Source: Elusimicrobiota bacterium
GTDB lineage: Bacteria; Elusimicrobiota; Elusimicrobia; UBA1565; UBA9628
Direction: 5' to 3'
DNA: 6,818 nt
Assembly (NCBI GenBank): GCA_023700845.1
Contig: JAMPYD010000104.1
Span: 1 to 6,818 of the forward strand
Each line of letters starts with the position of its first letter. Position 1 is the first letter of the stretch. The notes beneath the pieces are model-generated. The model was not told the origin of the DNA. It was given only the letters and a program-made list of their open reading frames with translations, and ran no database searches. Shown piece after piece: positions 1 through 5,830 of this stretch. A program made the position numbers and the translations under genes.

Positions 1-928
1 AGTTGGCGAGCTCCTGGACGTCCTGAAGCTCCATGAAGTTGAACGGGTTCTTGGAGCCGTACACGGGCTTGATCCCGAGGTTGGCCAGGCGCTGGTCGGC
101 GACGCACTGCAGGTACTGGCGCATCCCGTTGACCGAGAAGCCGGCGATGCCGCCGCCCAGAAGGTCCTCGGCGAAGGCCATCTCGCAGTCGATGGCTTCC
201 TGCATCATGACCTTCACGTCCTCCTCCATCTTGGGCGTGAAGAGCGTGGGGTCCTCGGCGCGGGCCGTCTTGATGATCTCCATCGCCGCGGCGATGTGCA
301 TGCTCTCGTCGCGGAACACCCAGTTCGTGCCGCCCGCCAGGCCGTTGAGCAGGCCCTTCGAGCGCAGGAAGTAGACGTACGCAAAGGCGGCGAAGAAGAA
401 GAGGCCCTCGACGCACGACGCGAAGCAGATCAGGTTCATCATGAACTGGCGCTTCTGCTCCTGCGTCTCGGTCCGGTCGAGCTTGTTGATGGAGTCGATC
501 CACTTGAACATGAACTCGCCCTTCCGCTTGATCGACGGGATGTTGTCGATGGCGGCGAACGCCTGCTCGCGCTCGGCCGGGTCGGGGATGTAGGTGTCGA
601 GCAAGGTCAGGTAGAACTCGACGTGCACGGCCTCCTCGAAGAGCTGGCGCGACAGGTACACGCGGGCCTCGGGGGAGTTCACGTGCTTGTAGAGGTTCAG
701 GACGAGGTTGTTGCTGACGATCGAGTCGCCGGTGGCGAAGAACGCGACGAGGCGGTGGATCAGGTGGCGCTCGGCGGGGGTGAGCTTGCTCTTGAGGTCC
801 GTCACGTCGTGGGAAAAGTCCACCTCCTCGACGGTCCACGTGTTCTTGATCGCGGCCTTGTACATCTCGAAGAACACGGGGTACTTCATCGGGCGGAGGG
901 TGAGGACGAAGCCGGGATCGAGAATCAT
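1..928 (-). CDS. nrdB: Class I ribonucleotide reductase beta subunit (NrdB), C-terminus cut by window edge
   Basis: This is the small (R2) subunit of class I ribonucleotide reductase. It houses the diiron-tyrosyl radical cofactor that starts ribonucleotide reduction in NrdA, in the cytoplasm. The visible 309 residues begin MILDPGFVLTLRPMKYP and end at LQDVQELAN. All expected metal ligands are present: D68 (ATGDSI), E99 and H102 (FEEAVH), E174 (SCVEG), E208 and H211 (FRDESMH). Y106 lies seven residues after E99, where E. coli has radical Tyr122, so this is not the Phe-type class Ic protein. The ATG at 928 has AGGAG (937-941) eight bases upstream. The missing end should be a few dozen residues holding the NrdA-docking tail. 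It lies 71 bases downstream of nrdA on the same strand, so the two are almost certainly co-transcribed. The reading frame is open through base 2 with no stop. Confidence 0.97.
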   Translation of the reverse strand, partial: MILDPGFVLTLRPMKYPVFFEMYKAAIKNTWTVEEVDFSHDVTDLKSKLTPAERHLIHRLVAFFATGDSIVSNNLVLNLYKHVNSPEARVYLSRQLFEEAVHVEFYLTLLDTYIPDPAEREQAFAAIDNIPSIKRKGEFMFKWIDSINKLDRTETQEQKRQFMMNLICFASCVEGLFFFAAFAYVYFLRSKGLLNGLAGGTNWVFRDESMHIAAAMEIIKTARAEDPTLFTPKMEEDVKVMMQEAIDCEMAFAEDLLGGGIAGFSVNGMRQYLQCVADQRLANLGIKPVYGSKNPFNFMELQDVQELAN

Positions 929-936
929 GGGCGGGT

Positions 937-941
937 CTCCT
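937..941 (-). promoter_or_regulatory. Shine-Dalgarno site of nrdB
   Basis: AGGAG on the minus strand, 8 bases before the ATG at 928. It fixes the nrdB start and shows that nrdB has its own ribosome entry site despite the hairpin just upstream. Confidence 0.8.
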
Positions 942-953
942 GTGTCAAAATTC

Positions 954-988
954 ACCGGCCGGAGGCCTGGACGGCGCCTCCGGCCGGT
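954..988 (-). promoter_or_regulatory. Intercistronic GC-rich hairpin between nrdA and nrdB
   Basis: Bases 954-966 (accggccggaggc) are exactly complementary to 976-988, giving a 13-bp stem with a 9-base loop. It begins 11 bases after the nrdA stop codon and ends 12 bases before the nrdB Shine-Dalgarno. In the direction of transcription it is followed by GAATTTTG, a weak T tract. It may be a leaky terminator or attenuator, an RNase processing or stability element, or a structure separating translation of the two genes. Because NrdB is required with NrdA and has no obvious promoter of its own, complete termination here is unlikely. The structure is plainly visible; its role is inferred. Confidence 0.6.
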
Positions 989-999
989 CGCGGGTTATC

Positions 1000-3420
1000 T
1001 TACTGGCAGGCTTCGCAGCTCTCCGGGTTCTCCAGCGAGCAGGCGACGGCCGCCGCGTCGGAAACGGCCGGCGCGGCTATGACGGGAACGTTGGCGGCCG
1101 ATGCCGCCGCCGCGATCGTCGTCTTGGCGATCTTGGTCGCCGGGCGCGAGCGCAGGTAGTAGGACGTCTTGAGCCCCTTCTTCCACGCGTACATGTACAT
1201 GGAGGAGAGCTTGCCGATGTTCGGGCTCTCCATGAAGAGGTTCAGGGACTGGGACTGGTCGATGTACGCGCCGCGGTCGGCGGCCATGTCGATCAGGGAC
1301 CGCATCGGAATCTCCCAGACGGTGCGGTACGTCGCGCGCACCGCTTCCGGGATCTCGATGATGTCCTGGATCGAGCCCTCGGCCATCATGATGCGCGCGC
1401 GCATCTCCTCGTTCCAGAGGCCCAGCTTCTTGAGCTCCAGGCACAGGTACTTGTTGACCTGGAGGAACTCGCCGGACAAGGTCTCGCGCTTGAACAGGTT
1501 CGAGATCTGCGGCTCAGTGGCCTCGTACGCGCCGACGATCGACGCGATCGTCGCGGTCGGGGCGATCGCCAGCAGCAGCGAGTTGCGCAGCCCCTTCTTG
1601 GTCATCTCCGCGCGCAGCTTTTCCCAGCGAGCCATATCGGAGGGGGTCACGCCCCACAGCTCGAACTGGAACACGCCCTTCGCCGCCTTCGTCTCGGGGA
1701 AGGACAGGTGCGGGCCCTTGGCTCCCGCGAGCTCGACGGACGCCGAGAGCGCGTGGAAATAAATCTCCTCGGAGATCTTCCGCGACAGCTCGCGGGCCTC
1801 CGCCGAGTCGAACGGCAGGCCGAGCAGGAAGAACGCGTCCTGCACGCCCATGACGCCGAGGCCGACCGGGCGCCACTTGGCGTTGCTGTCCTTCGCGGCC
1901 TTCGTCGGGTAGAAGTTGATGTCGATGACGCGGTCGAGATACTTGACCGCGGTGCGGACGTTCGCCGCGAGCTTGACGAAGTCGAAGCGGCCGTCCTCGA
2001 CGTACTTGCTCAGGTTGATCGAGCCGAGGTTGCAGACCGCGGTCTCGCCCTGGCTGGTGACCTCGATGATCTCGGTGCAGAGGTTCGAGGAGTGCACGAC
2101 GTTGGCGGGGGAGCCGGTCTGGTTCGCTTTGAGGTTGCTGGCGTCCTTCCAGTTCATCCAGCCGTTGCCGGTCTCGGCCAGCGCCTTCATCATGCGCGCG
2201 TACAGCTCGCGCGCCTTCACCTGGCGGACGAACAGCTTCTTCTCCTCGCCCTCGAGGTAGGCTTCTTCAAAAGCCTTGCCGTACAGGTCCGTCAGCTGGG
2301 GCATGGTCTTGGGGTCGAACAGGGACCAGACGCCGTCCTCCTCGGCCCGCTTCATGAACAGGTCGGGGATCCAGTGCGCGAGGTGCAGGTTGTGCGCGCG
2401 GCGGGCCGGGTCGCCGGTGTTGTCGCGCAGCTCGAGGAACTCCTCGATGTCGGCATGCCACGTCTCGAGATAGACCGCGCAGGCGCCCTTGCGCTTGCCG
2501 CCCTGGTTGACGGCGACGACGGAGGAATCCAGCGTCTTGAGCCACGGAATGATGCCGTTGCTCTGGCCGTTGGTCGAGCGGATCAAGGAGCCGCGCGCGC
2601 GGACGCGCGAGTAGGACACGCCGATGCCGCCGGAGAACTTGGAGAGCAGGGCGATGTCGGTGTAGCGGTTGTAGATCGCCTCGAGGTCGTCCACGGGCGA
2701 GTCGAGCAGGTAGCAGGAGCTCATCTGGGGGTGCTTGGTGCCCGAGTTGAACAAGGTCGGCGAGCTCGGCATGTGCTCGAAGCGCGAGATCAGGTTGTAG
2801 AACTCGACGGCCTCCTGCACGGTGTCGGCGAGGCCGCAGGCCACGCGCATGAAGAAGTACTGGGGGGCCTCGATGACCTCGCGGGTCTCGGGGTTCTTAA
2901 GGAGGTAGCGGTCGTAGACCGTGCGCAGGCCGAAGTACTCGAACAGCTCGTTGCGCTGCATCTCGATGGCGTCGTTGAGCTTGCGGGAGTTGGCCTGGAC
3001 GAACTGGCCGACCTTCTCGGAGATCAGGCCGTGGCGGACGCCGGCGCCGATCGACTGGGAGAACGAGTGGATGTCCTGGTTCTCGACTTCTTTCATGATG
3101 TAAGTCGAGAGAAGACGGGCGGCCAAACGGGAATATTCGGGTTCTTCGGCGATCAGCAAAGCCGAGGTCTGGATGGAAAGATTATCCAGCTCTTTCGTCG
3201 TGGCGCCGTCGTACAGGCCGCCGATGGTCTTGGTGGCGATCTTCAGGCCGTCGATGTTCTCGAGGCCGGCGCCGGCGCGGGCGACGGCGCGGACGATCTT
3301 GTTGACGTCGACGGGCTCGAGGGAGCCGTCGCGCTTGCGGACCTGCATCGTGGTCGCATTCGCGTCCTCGTTCGTGTTGTTGACGACGGGGGTGACAGGC
3401 GTCTTGGCAGCCGTGTTCAT
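1000..3420 (-). CDS. nrdA: Class I ribonucleoside-diphosphate reductase alpha subunit (NrdA)
   Basis: The 806-residue catalytic subunit reduces ribonucleoside diphosphates to deoxyribonucleotides using a radical supplied by NrdB. An N-terminal ATP-cone, the allosteric activity site, spans about residues 25-115 (MQVRKRDGSLEPVDVNKIV). The barrel carries redox cysteines C236 (SSCYLL) and C463 (AVCNLGS) and the active-site triad N446/C448/E450 (NLCTE). The loop APTATI is at 620-625. Radical-transfer tyrosines Y754-Y755 sit in SYYLRSRP. The tail ends in a CEAC pair, C802 and C805, that re-reduces the active site. This tail is joined by an unusually Ala/Val-rich linker at about 760-795. An upstream in-frame ATG at 3546 would add 42 residues, but that stretch runs through the likely promoter and lacks a ribosome site. 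The ATG at 3420 has GGAG six bases upstream, so I use it. It is the first gene of the nrdAB operon, divergent from the SCO gene. Confidence 0.97.
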   Translation of the reverse strand: MNTAAKTPVTPVVNNTNEDANATTMQVRKRDGSLEPVDVNKIVRAVARAGAGLENIDGLKIATKTIGGLYDGATTKELDNLSIQTSALLIAEEPEYSRLAARLLSTYIMKEVENQDIHSFSQSIGAGVRHGLISEKVGQFVQANSRKLNDAIEMQRNELFEYFGLRTVYDRYLLKNPETREVIEAPQYFFMRVACGLADTVQEAVEFYNLISRFEHMPSSPTLFNSGTKHPQMSSCYLLDSPVDDLEAIYNRYTDIALLSKFSGGIGVSYSRVRARGSLIRSTNGQSNGIIPWLKTLDSSVVAVNQGGKRKGACAVYLETWHADIEEFLELRDNTGDPARRAHNLHLAHWIPDLFMKRAEEDGVWSLFDPKTMPQLTDLYGKAFEEAYLEGEEKKLFVRQVKARELYARMMKALAETGNGWMNWKDASNLKANQTGSPANVVHSSNLCTEIIEVTSQGETAVCNLGSINLSKYVEDGRFDFVKLAANVRTAVKYLDRVIDINFYPTKAAKDSNAKWRPVGLGVMGVQDAFFLLGLPFDSAEARELSRKISEEIYFHALSASVELAGAKGPHLSFPETKAAKGVFQFELWGVTPSDMARWEKLRAEMTKKGLRNSLLLAIAPTATIASIVGAYEATEPQISNLFKRETLSGEFLQVNKYLCLELKKLGLWNEEMRARIMMAEGSIQDIIEIPEAVRATYRTVWEIPMRSLIDMAADRGAYIDQSQSLNLFMESPNIGKLSSMYMYAWKKGLKTSYYLRSRPATKIAKTTIAAAASAANVPVIAAPAVSDAAAVACSLENPESCEACQ

Positions 3421-3498
3421 CCTTTTCTCCATGGGATTTTGTAGCGTTCTTTTGCTCGGATCCGCCGCGCGGCTCGCGGGCGTTTTCGAGGAGGCAGT

Positions 3499-3527
3499 AG
3501 AATAACCGATGGATATATTTTTGTAAA
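3499..3527 (-). promoter_or_regulatory. Probable sigma-70-type promoter of nrdAB
   Basis: Reading the minus strand, TTTACA (3527-3522; 5 of 6 to TTGACA) is separated by 17 bases from TATTCT (3504-3499; 4 of 6 to TATAAT). Initiation near 3492 would leave a leader of about 70 bases before the nrdA ATG. The AT-rich stretch stands out against GC-rich surroundings. I saw no convincing NrdR box pair near it. Confidence 0.5.
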
Positions 3528-3553
3528 GACCCAGATGGACACTCAAAGTCGTT

Positions 3554-3559
3554 AAGGAG
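3554..3559 (+). promoter_or_regulatory. Shine-Dalgarno site of the SCO gene
   Basis: AAGGAG lies six bases before the GTG at 3566. This supports a GTG start, which gives a short charged N-terminus followed directly by the lipoprotein signal. Confidence 0.8.
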
Positions 3560-3565
3560 TTTCTA

Positions 3566-4126
3566 GTGTTGATACGTAGCGTCTTCTACATTGTCATTTT
3601 GCTTATCTCCGGCTGCCGGCGCGCGCCGGAGCCGCAGCGCGCGCTTCCCGACTTCTCGCTGACCGCCGTCACCGTCGACGGCACCTCGCCGTTCGACCTG
3701 CGGACGATGCGCGGCCGCGTCTGGGTCGCGGATTTCATCTTCACGCGCTGCGCGGGCCCGTGCCCGATGCTCACCGCGAACATGGCCGGGCTGCAGAAGA
3801 GCCTGCCGAAATCGATCGGCCTTCTTTCCTTCACCGTCGACCCCGATCACGATTCGCCCGAGGTGCTCACGCTGTACGCGCGGAAGTTCTCCGCGGACCC
3901 TCAGCGCTGGTTCTTCCTCGCCGGCGAGAAGGCGGAGCTGATCCGCGTGGTGCGGGACGGCTTCCTGATGCCGATCGTGGAGAACGCCGCCGCCTCCCCG
4001 GGGGAGCGCGTCACGCACTCGACCAAGATGGTCCTCATCGACGCCGAGGGGCGCATCCGCGGTTGGTACGACGGCCTGGACCCGGAGTCGCTCGACCGGC
4101 TGTCCGCCGACGCCCGCAAGTTCTGA
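3566..4126 (+). CDS. SCO1/SenC family thioredoxin-fold lipoprotein
   Basis: A 186-residue exported member of the SCO1/SenC/PrrC family. These proteins deliver copper to the CuA site of cytochrome c oxidase or act as thiol-disulfide reductants. The GTG start gives a short lipoprotein signal with lipobox LISGC and lipidated C17, so the protein should be membrane-anchored and face the periplasm. The family signature is complete: C62 and C66 in RCAGPCP (CxxxC), the VDPDHDSPEVL segment at 91-101, and the copper-ligand His H151 in THSTKMVLID. No cytochrome oxidase gene is visible in the window, so its client cannot be named from context. It is divergent from nrdA, with a 145-base intergenic region, and converges on the zinc-ribbon gene with only 9 bases between stops. 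Family assignment is firm; copper delivery versus a purely redox role is open. Confidence 0.94.
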   Translation: MLIRSVFYIVILLISGCRRAPEPQRALPDFSLTAVTVDGTSPFDLRTMRGRVWVADFIFTRCAGPCPMLTANMAGLQKSLPKSIGLLSFTVDPDHDSPEVLTLYARKFSADPQRWFFLAGEKAELIRVVRDGFLMPIVENAAASPGERVTHSTKMVLIDAEGRIRGWYDGLDPESLDRLSADARKF

Positions 4127-4135
4127 GGCGCCGGG

Positions 4136-4336
4136 TCAGCGCGTCTCGTCCTCGGCGTCGAGCCCGCCGGGGGCGGGCTCGAGAGGCAGGAGCTGGACCG
4201 ACTTGCATCGCGAGCACCTGATCTCGTAGCCGGCGGCGACGCGGACCGCCAGCAGGCGGCCGCAGCAGCAGCGGAGCTCCCCGTCCCCGGTGGGCTCGGC
4301 GTCCCTATTGAGATTCGATTTCAACAAGATCATCAT
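4136..4336 (-). CDS. Small zinc-ribbon protein, Com-like (Mu Com family)
   Basis: A 66-residue protein with one four-cysteine zinc ribbon: C23-C24-C25-G (a CxCG knuckle in which the middle residue is also Cys), then C41 and C44 in EIRCSRCK. Spacing and the phrases GRLLA and EIRCSRCK match the Com-like zinc-ribbon family, named after the phage Mu translational activator of mom. Many chromosomal relatives have no known role, and no mom-like target is visible here. The start at 4336 is set by AAGGAG (4344-4349) seven bases upstream; a second ATG follows immediately. Two Fur-like palindromes flank the start codon, which suggests metal-responsive control. An acidic Pro/Gly-rich tail (about 52-66) follows the ribbon. 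A nucleic-acid or metal-sensing role is inferred from the fold only. Confidence 0.75.
   Translation of the reverse strand: MMILLKSNLNRDAEPTGDGELRCCCGRLLAVRVAAGYEIRCSRCKSVQLLPLEPAPGGLDAEDETR
4158..4182. terminator. Hairpin in the 3' end of the zinc-ribbon gene, possible terminator for the convergent SCO gene
   Basis: Bases 4158-4168 (tcgagcccgcc) are perfectly complementary to 4172-4182, leaving a GGG loop: an 11-bp GC-rich stem. It lies about 30 bases past the SCO stop and inside the coding sequence for residues 52-60 of the convergent zinc-ribbon gene. There is no T tract on the plus strand, so it may only slow polymerase or protect the 3' end. It may also simply reflect Pro/Gly-rich coding sequence. 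Confidence 0.3.
4305..4327. promoter_or_regulatory. Fur-like palindrome, site 2 (inside the zinc-ribbon gene)
   Basis: The plus strand contains TTGAGATTCGATTTCAA (4308-4324), an imperfect palindrome centred on 4316. Over 23 bases it matches site 1 (read on the other strand) at 19 positions. It covers roughly codons 4-11 of the zinc-ribbon gene, so its conservation as an operator copy is notable in coding DNA. Confidence 0.45.
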
Positions 4337-4347
4337 AGCATGACTCC

Positions 4348-4370
4348 TTATTGAAATTCAATCTCAATAA
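4348..4370. promoter_or_regulatory. Fur-like palindrome, site 1 (between divergent genes)
   Basis: A near-perfect palindrome centred on base 4359: the 11-base arms match at 10 of 11 positions. The core on the minus strand, TTGAGATTGAATTTCAA, differs at two of 17 positions from a common Fur-box form (TTGAGAATGATTTTCAA). It abuts and overlaps by two bases the ribosome site of the zinc-ribbon gene, and overlaps AATAAT (4366-4371), a possible -10 for the rightward outer-membrane gene. A Fur-family repressor (Fur, Zur or PerR-like) is the best guess. Because a G-U pair fills its one mismatch, the minus-strand RNA could also fold over this site. Confidence 0.5.
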
Positions 4371-4446
4371 TGGATGGACCGTTGCACCAATCTTCCGCGA
4401 AGGCCGGAGCCCAGAAATCCTCGAGATTCCGAGTCCAGCGCCGACG

Positions 4447-4451
4447 GGAGG
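4447..4451 (+). promoter_or_regulatory. Shine-Dalgarno site deciding the start of the outer-membrane gene
   Basis: GGAGG lies eight bases before the ATG at 4460. The earlier in-frame ATG at 4370 has no such site and would bury the signal peptide 30 residues inside, so the 4460 start is preferred. Confidence 0.8.
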
Positions 4452-4459
4452 AATTCGAC

Positions 4460-5224
4460 ATGACGATTTCGGGAATCATCCGCGCCCTCTGCCTGTGCGG
4501 GCTCGCCGCGCCGGCGTACGCGTCTCATCCTTTGATCACCGACGACACGGGGACCCAGGGAAGGAATAAGGTCCAGCTCGAGCTCGTGGGGGAATACTCC
4601 CGGGCGGAGGACGCCGGGGTCCTCACGCGGACCTTCGTCTGGCCCACGATGCCGGTCGTGTCCGTCGGCCTCCTCGACTCCGTCGACCTCGTGTCCGGGA
4701 TCGCCTACCAGCGCGCGACCGTGTCGGACGCGGAGGGGCGCGTCACCCGGGCGGGAGCCACGGATCTCGCCGTCGACGTCAAATGGCGCCTCTGCGAGCG
4801 GGACGGCCTGGCGCTCGCCCTGAAGCCGGGGCTGACCATCCCGACGGGTGACGAGACGAAAGGCCTGGGAGCCGGGAGATCGACCCAGCATCTGCTGATC
4901 ATCGCGACCAAGGAGGCCGGCCCTTGGAAATTCCACGCCAACGCGGGCTGGACGCGCAACGCCAACCGCGCCGGCGACCGGGAGGGGCTCTGGCACGCGT
5001 CCGCGGCGGCGGCGCGCTCCATCGGAAAGGGCTGGACCGCGGCCGTCGACGCGGGCGCGGACACGGACCCCGATCCCGCCTCGCGCCGCACGCCCGTCTA
5101 CGCGCTCGCCGGGCTCATCTATTCCGTCTCGGACCGGCTCGATCTGGACCTGGGCGCCAAGCGCAGCTTCAACGTCTCCGGCTCGGCGCACGCGTTCCTC
5201 GCGGGCATGACCGTCCGGTTTTGA
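4460..5224 (+). CDS. Outer-membrane beta-barrel protein, Phenol_MetA_deg-like family
   Basis: A 254-residue exported protein. Residues 1-21 form a Sec signal peptide ending AYA, with predicted cleavage before SHPLITDDTGTQG. That opening, plus the internal pattern of alternating hydrophobic strands and short turns, resembles the putative outer-membrane transporters grouped as Phenol_MetA_deg/MetA-pathway proteins. Conserved phrases include LALALKPGLTIPTGDETKGLG (about 120-140) and AGPWKFHANAGWTRN. The last strand ends in AGMTVRF with a terminal Phe, the classical C-terminal signal of outer-membrane beta-barrels. Despite the family name, nothing here suggests phenol degradation, and the substrate is unknown. 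It is divergent from the zinc-ribbon gene across 123 bases containing Fur-like site 1, suggesting metal-responsive expression. Barrel nature is well supported; transport function and regulation are inferred. Confidence 0.85.
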   Translation: MTISGIIRALCLCGLAAPAYASHPLITDDTGTQGRNKVQLELVGEYSRAEDAGVLTRTFVWPTMPVVSVGLLDSVDLVSGIAYQRATVSDAEGRVTRAGATDLAVDVKWRLCERDGLALALKPGLTIPTGDETKGLGAGRSTQHLLIIATKEAGPWKFHANAGWTRNANRAGDREGLWHASAAAARSIGKGWTAAVDAGADTDPDPASRRTPVYALAGLIYSVSDRLDLDLGAKRSFNVSGSAHAFLAGMTVRF

Positions 5225-5232
5225 CGGAAATG

Positions 5233-5266
5233 GGACGGGGACTATCCTTGAGGATAGTCCCCGTCC
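5233..5266. terminator. Perfect 15-bp stem-loop between convergent genes
   Basis: Bases 5233-5247 (ggacggggactatcc) pair without mismatch with 5252-5266 around a TTGA loop. It begins 9 bases after the outer-membrane gene's stop and 22 bases beyond the stop of the ferritin-like gene on the other strand, so it could end transcription from both sides. Neither side has a good T tract. The sequence is also of the kind found as dispersed REP-like palindromes, so a mobile or repetitive origin is an alternative. Confidence 0.55.
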
Positions 5267-5287
5267 GGGTCCGTCGGGAGCGGAAGT

Positions 5288-5743
5288 CTACGCGGCGAAG
5301 CGGCCGATCTCGCCGGGCTTGCGCAGCATCTTGTTGACCTCGTCGAGGTGCATCTCCTCGCTGACGATCATCTCGCGCGCGTACTCCTCGAGCAGGACGG
5401 ACTTGCCCTCGGACATCTTCAGCAGGTCGTTGTAGGCCTTGAGCGCGGCGTTTTCGTGGTCGAGGCTCTCGCGCAGGATGTCGCCGATGTCGTGCTTCTC
5501 GGTCTCGAGCAGGGGCCCGATCTTCAGCGACGGGTGGCCGCCGAACAGGGTCACGAGCTCGCCCGCCTTGTGGGCGTGGGCCAGGCTTTCGTCGGCGTTG
5601 CCCTTGAGCCAGGAGACGATGGGCAGGCGGTTGTAGCCGTAGACCATCAGCGAGTAGTGCGTGTAGCGCACCACGCCGGCCAGCTCGAGCTCCATGATGC
5701 GGTTGAGGATGACGACCGACTTCTTCTTGTCCTGATCGTTCAT
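5288..5743 (-). CDS. Bacterioferritin-like diiron protein
   Basis: A 151-residue four-helix-bundle protein of the ferritin/bacterioferritin superfamily, probably cytoplasmic iron storage or detoxification. Candidate ferroxidase residues lie on the four helices: E20 and Y27 (ELAGVVRY), E52 with H56 or H58 (DESLAHAHKAGE), E97 (LDHENAAL), and E129 and H132 (SEEMH). In classical Bfr the helix-B motif is E-x-x-H with the haem-ligand Met directly after the Glu. Here Ser53 follows E52 and the His is one place further on, so haem binding of the usual kind is doubtful. The phrases RYTHYSLMVYGYNR and GDILRESLDHE mark a recognisable bacterioferritin-like subfamily. The ATG at 5743 has AAGGAG (5751-5756) seven bases upstream. 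It lies 87 bases downstream of the four-helix membrane gene on the same strand, so read-through is possible. Confidence 0.88.
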   Translation of the reverse strand: MNDQDKKKSVVILNRIMELELAGVVRYTHYSLMVYGYNRLPIVSWLKGNADESLAHAHKAGELVTLFGGHPSLKIGPLLETEKHDIGDILRESLDHENAALKAYNDLLKMSEGKSVLLEEYAREMIVSEEMHLDEVNKMLRKPGEIGRFAA

Positions 5744-5750
5744 TGTCGAT

Positions 5751-5756
5751 CTCCTT
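5751..5756 (-). promoter_or_regulatory. Shine-Dalgarno site of the ferritin-like gene
   Basis: AAGGAG on the minus strand, seven bases before the ATG at 5743; a strong site that fixes the start. Confidence 0.8.
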
Positions 5757-5830
5757 GCGTTCAGCCTAGCTTTAACGGCGTTGACGCCAAATGTCGCGCG
5801 CGTGAGGAAATCGCGTCCGCCCCGGGGGCT

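Noticed and set aside
1708..3444. Long plus-strand open frame of 578 codons opposite nrdA
   Set aside because: It is a mirror of the GC-rich nrdA coding strand, with repetitive Val/Asp/Leu/Ala/Glu composition and no recognisable domain.
3498..3519. Plus-strand -10-like hexamers TAGAAT and TATATT for the SCO gene
   Set aside because: Neither has a recognisable -35 at 16-18 bases, so no SCO promoter can be assigned.
3554..3569. Possible NrdR box ending in TAGTGT upstream of nrdA
   Set aside because: Only one half-site resembles the motif, the rest does not match, and no second box at helical spacing is visible; the stretch is better explained as the SCO ribosome site and start.
4370..4459. 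30-residue N-terminal extension of the outer-membrane protein from the ATG at 4370
   Set aside because: No ribosome site, and it would place the signal peptide internally; the 4460 start has GGAGG at good spacing.
5763..5797. Promoter-like pairs upstream of the ferritin-like gene (TTGGCG/TAGGCT and GCGACA/TTAAAG) and the small inverted repeat GGCGTTGACGCC
   Set aside because: Matches are only three of six in the -10, the first would start transcription inside the ribosome site, and the 5-bp repeat is what GC-rich DNA gives by chance.
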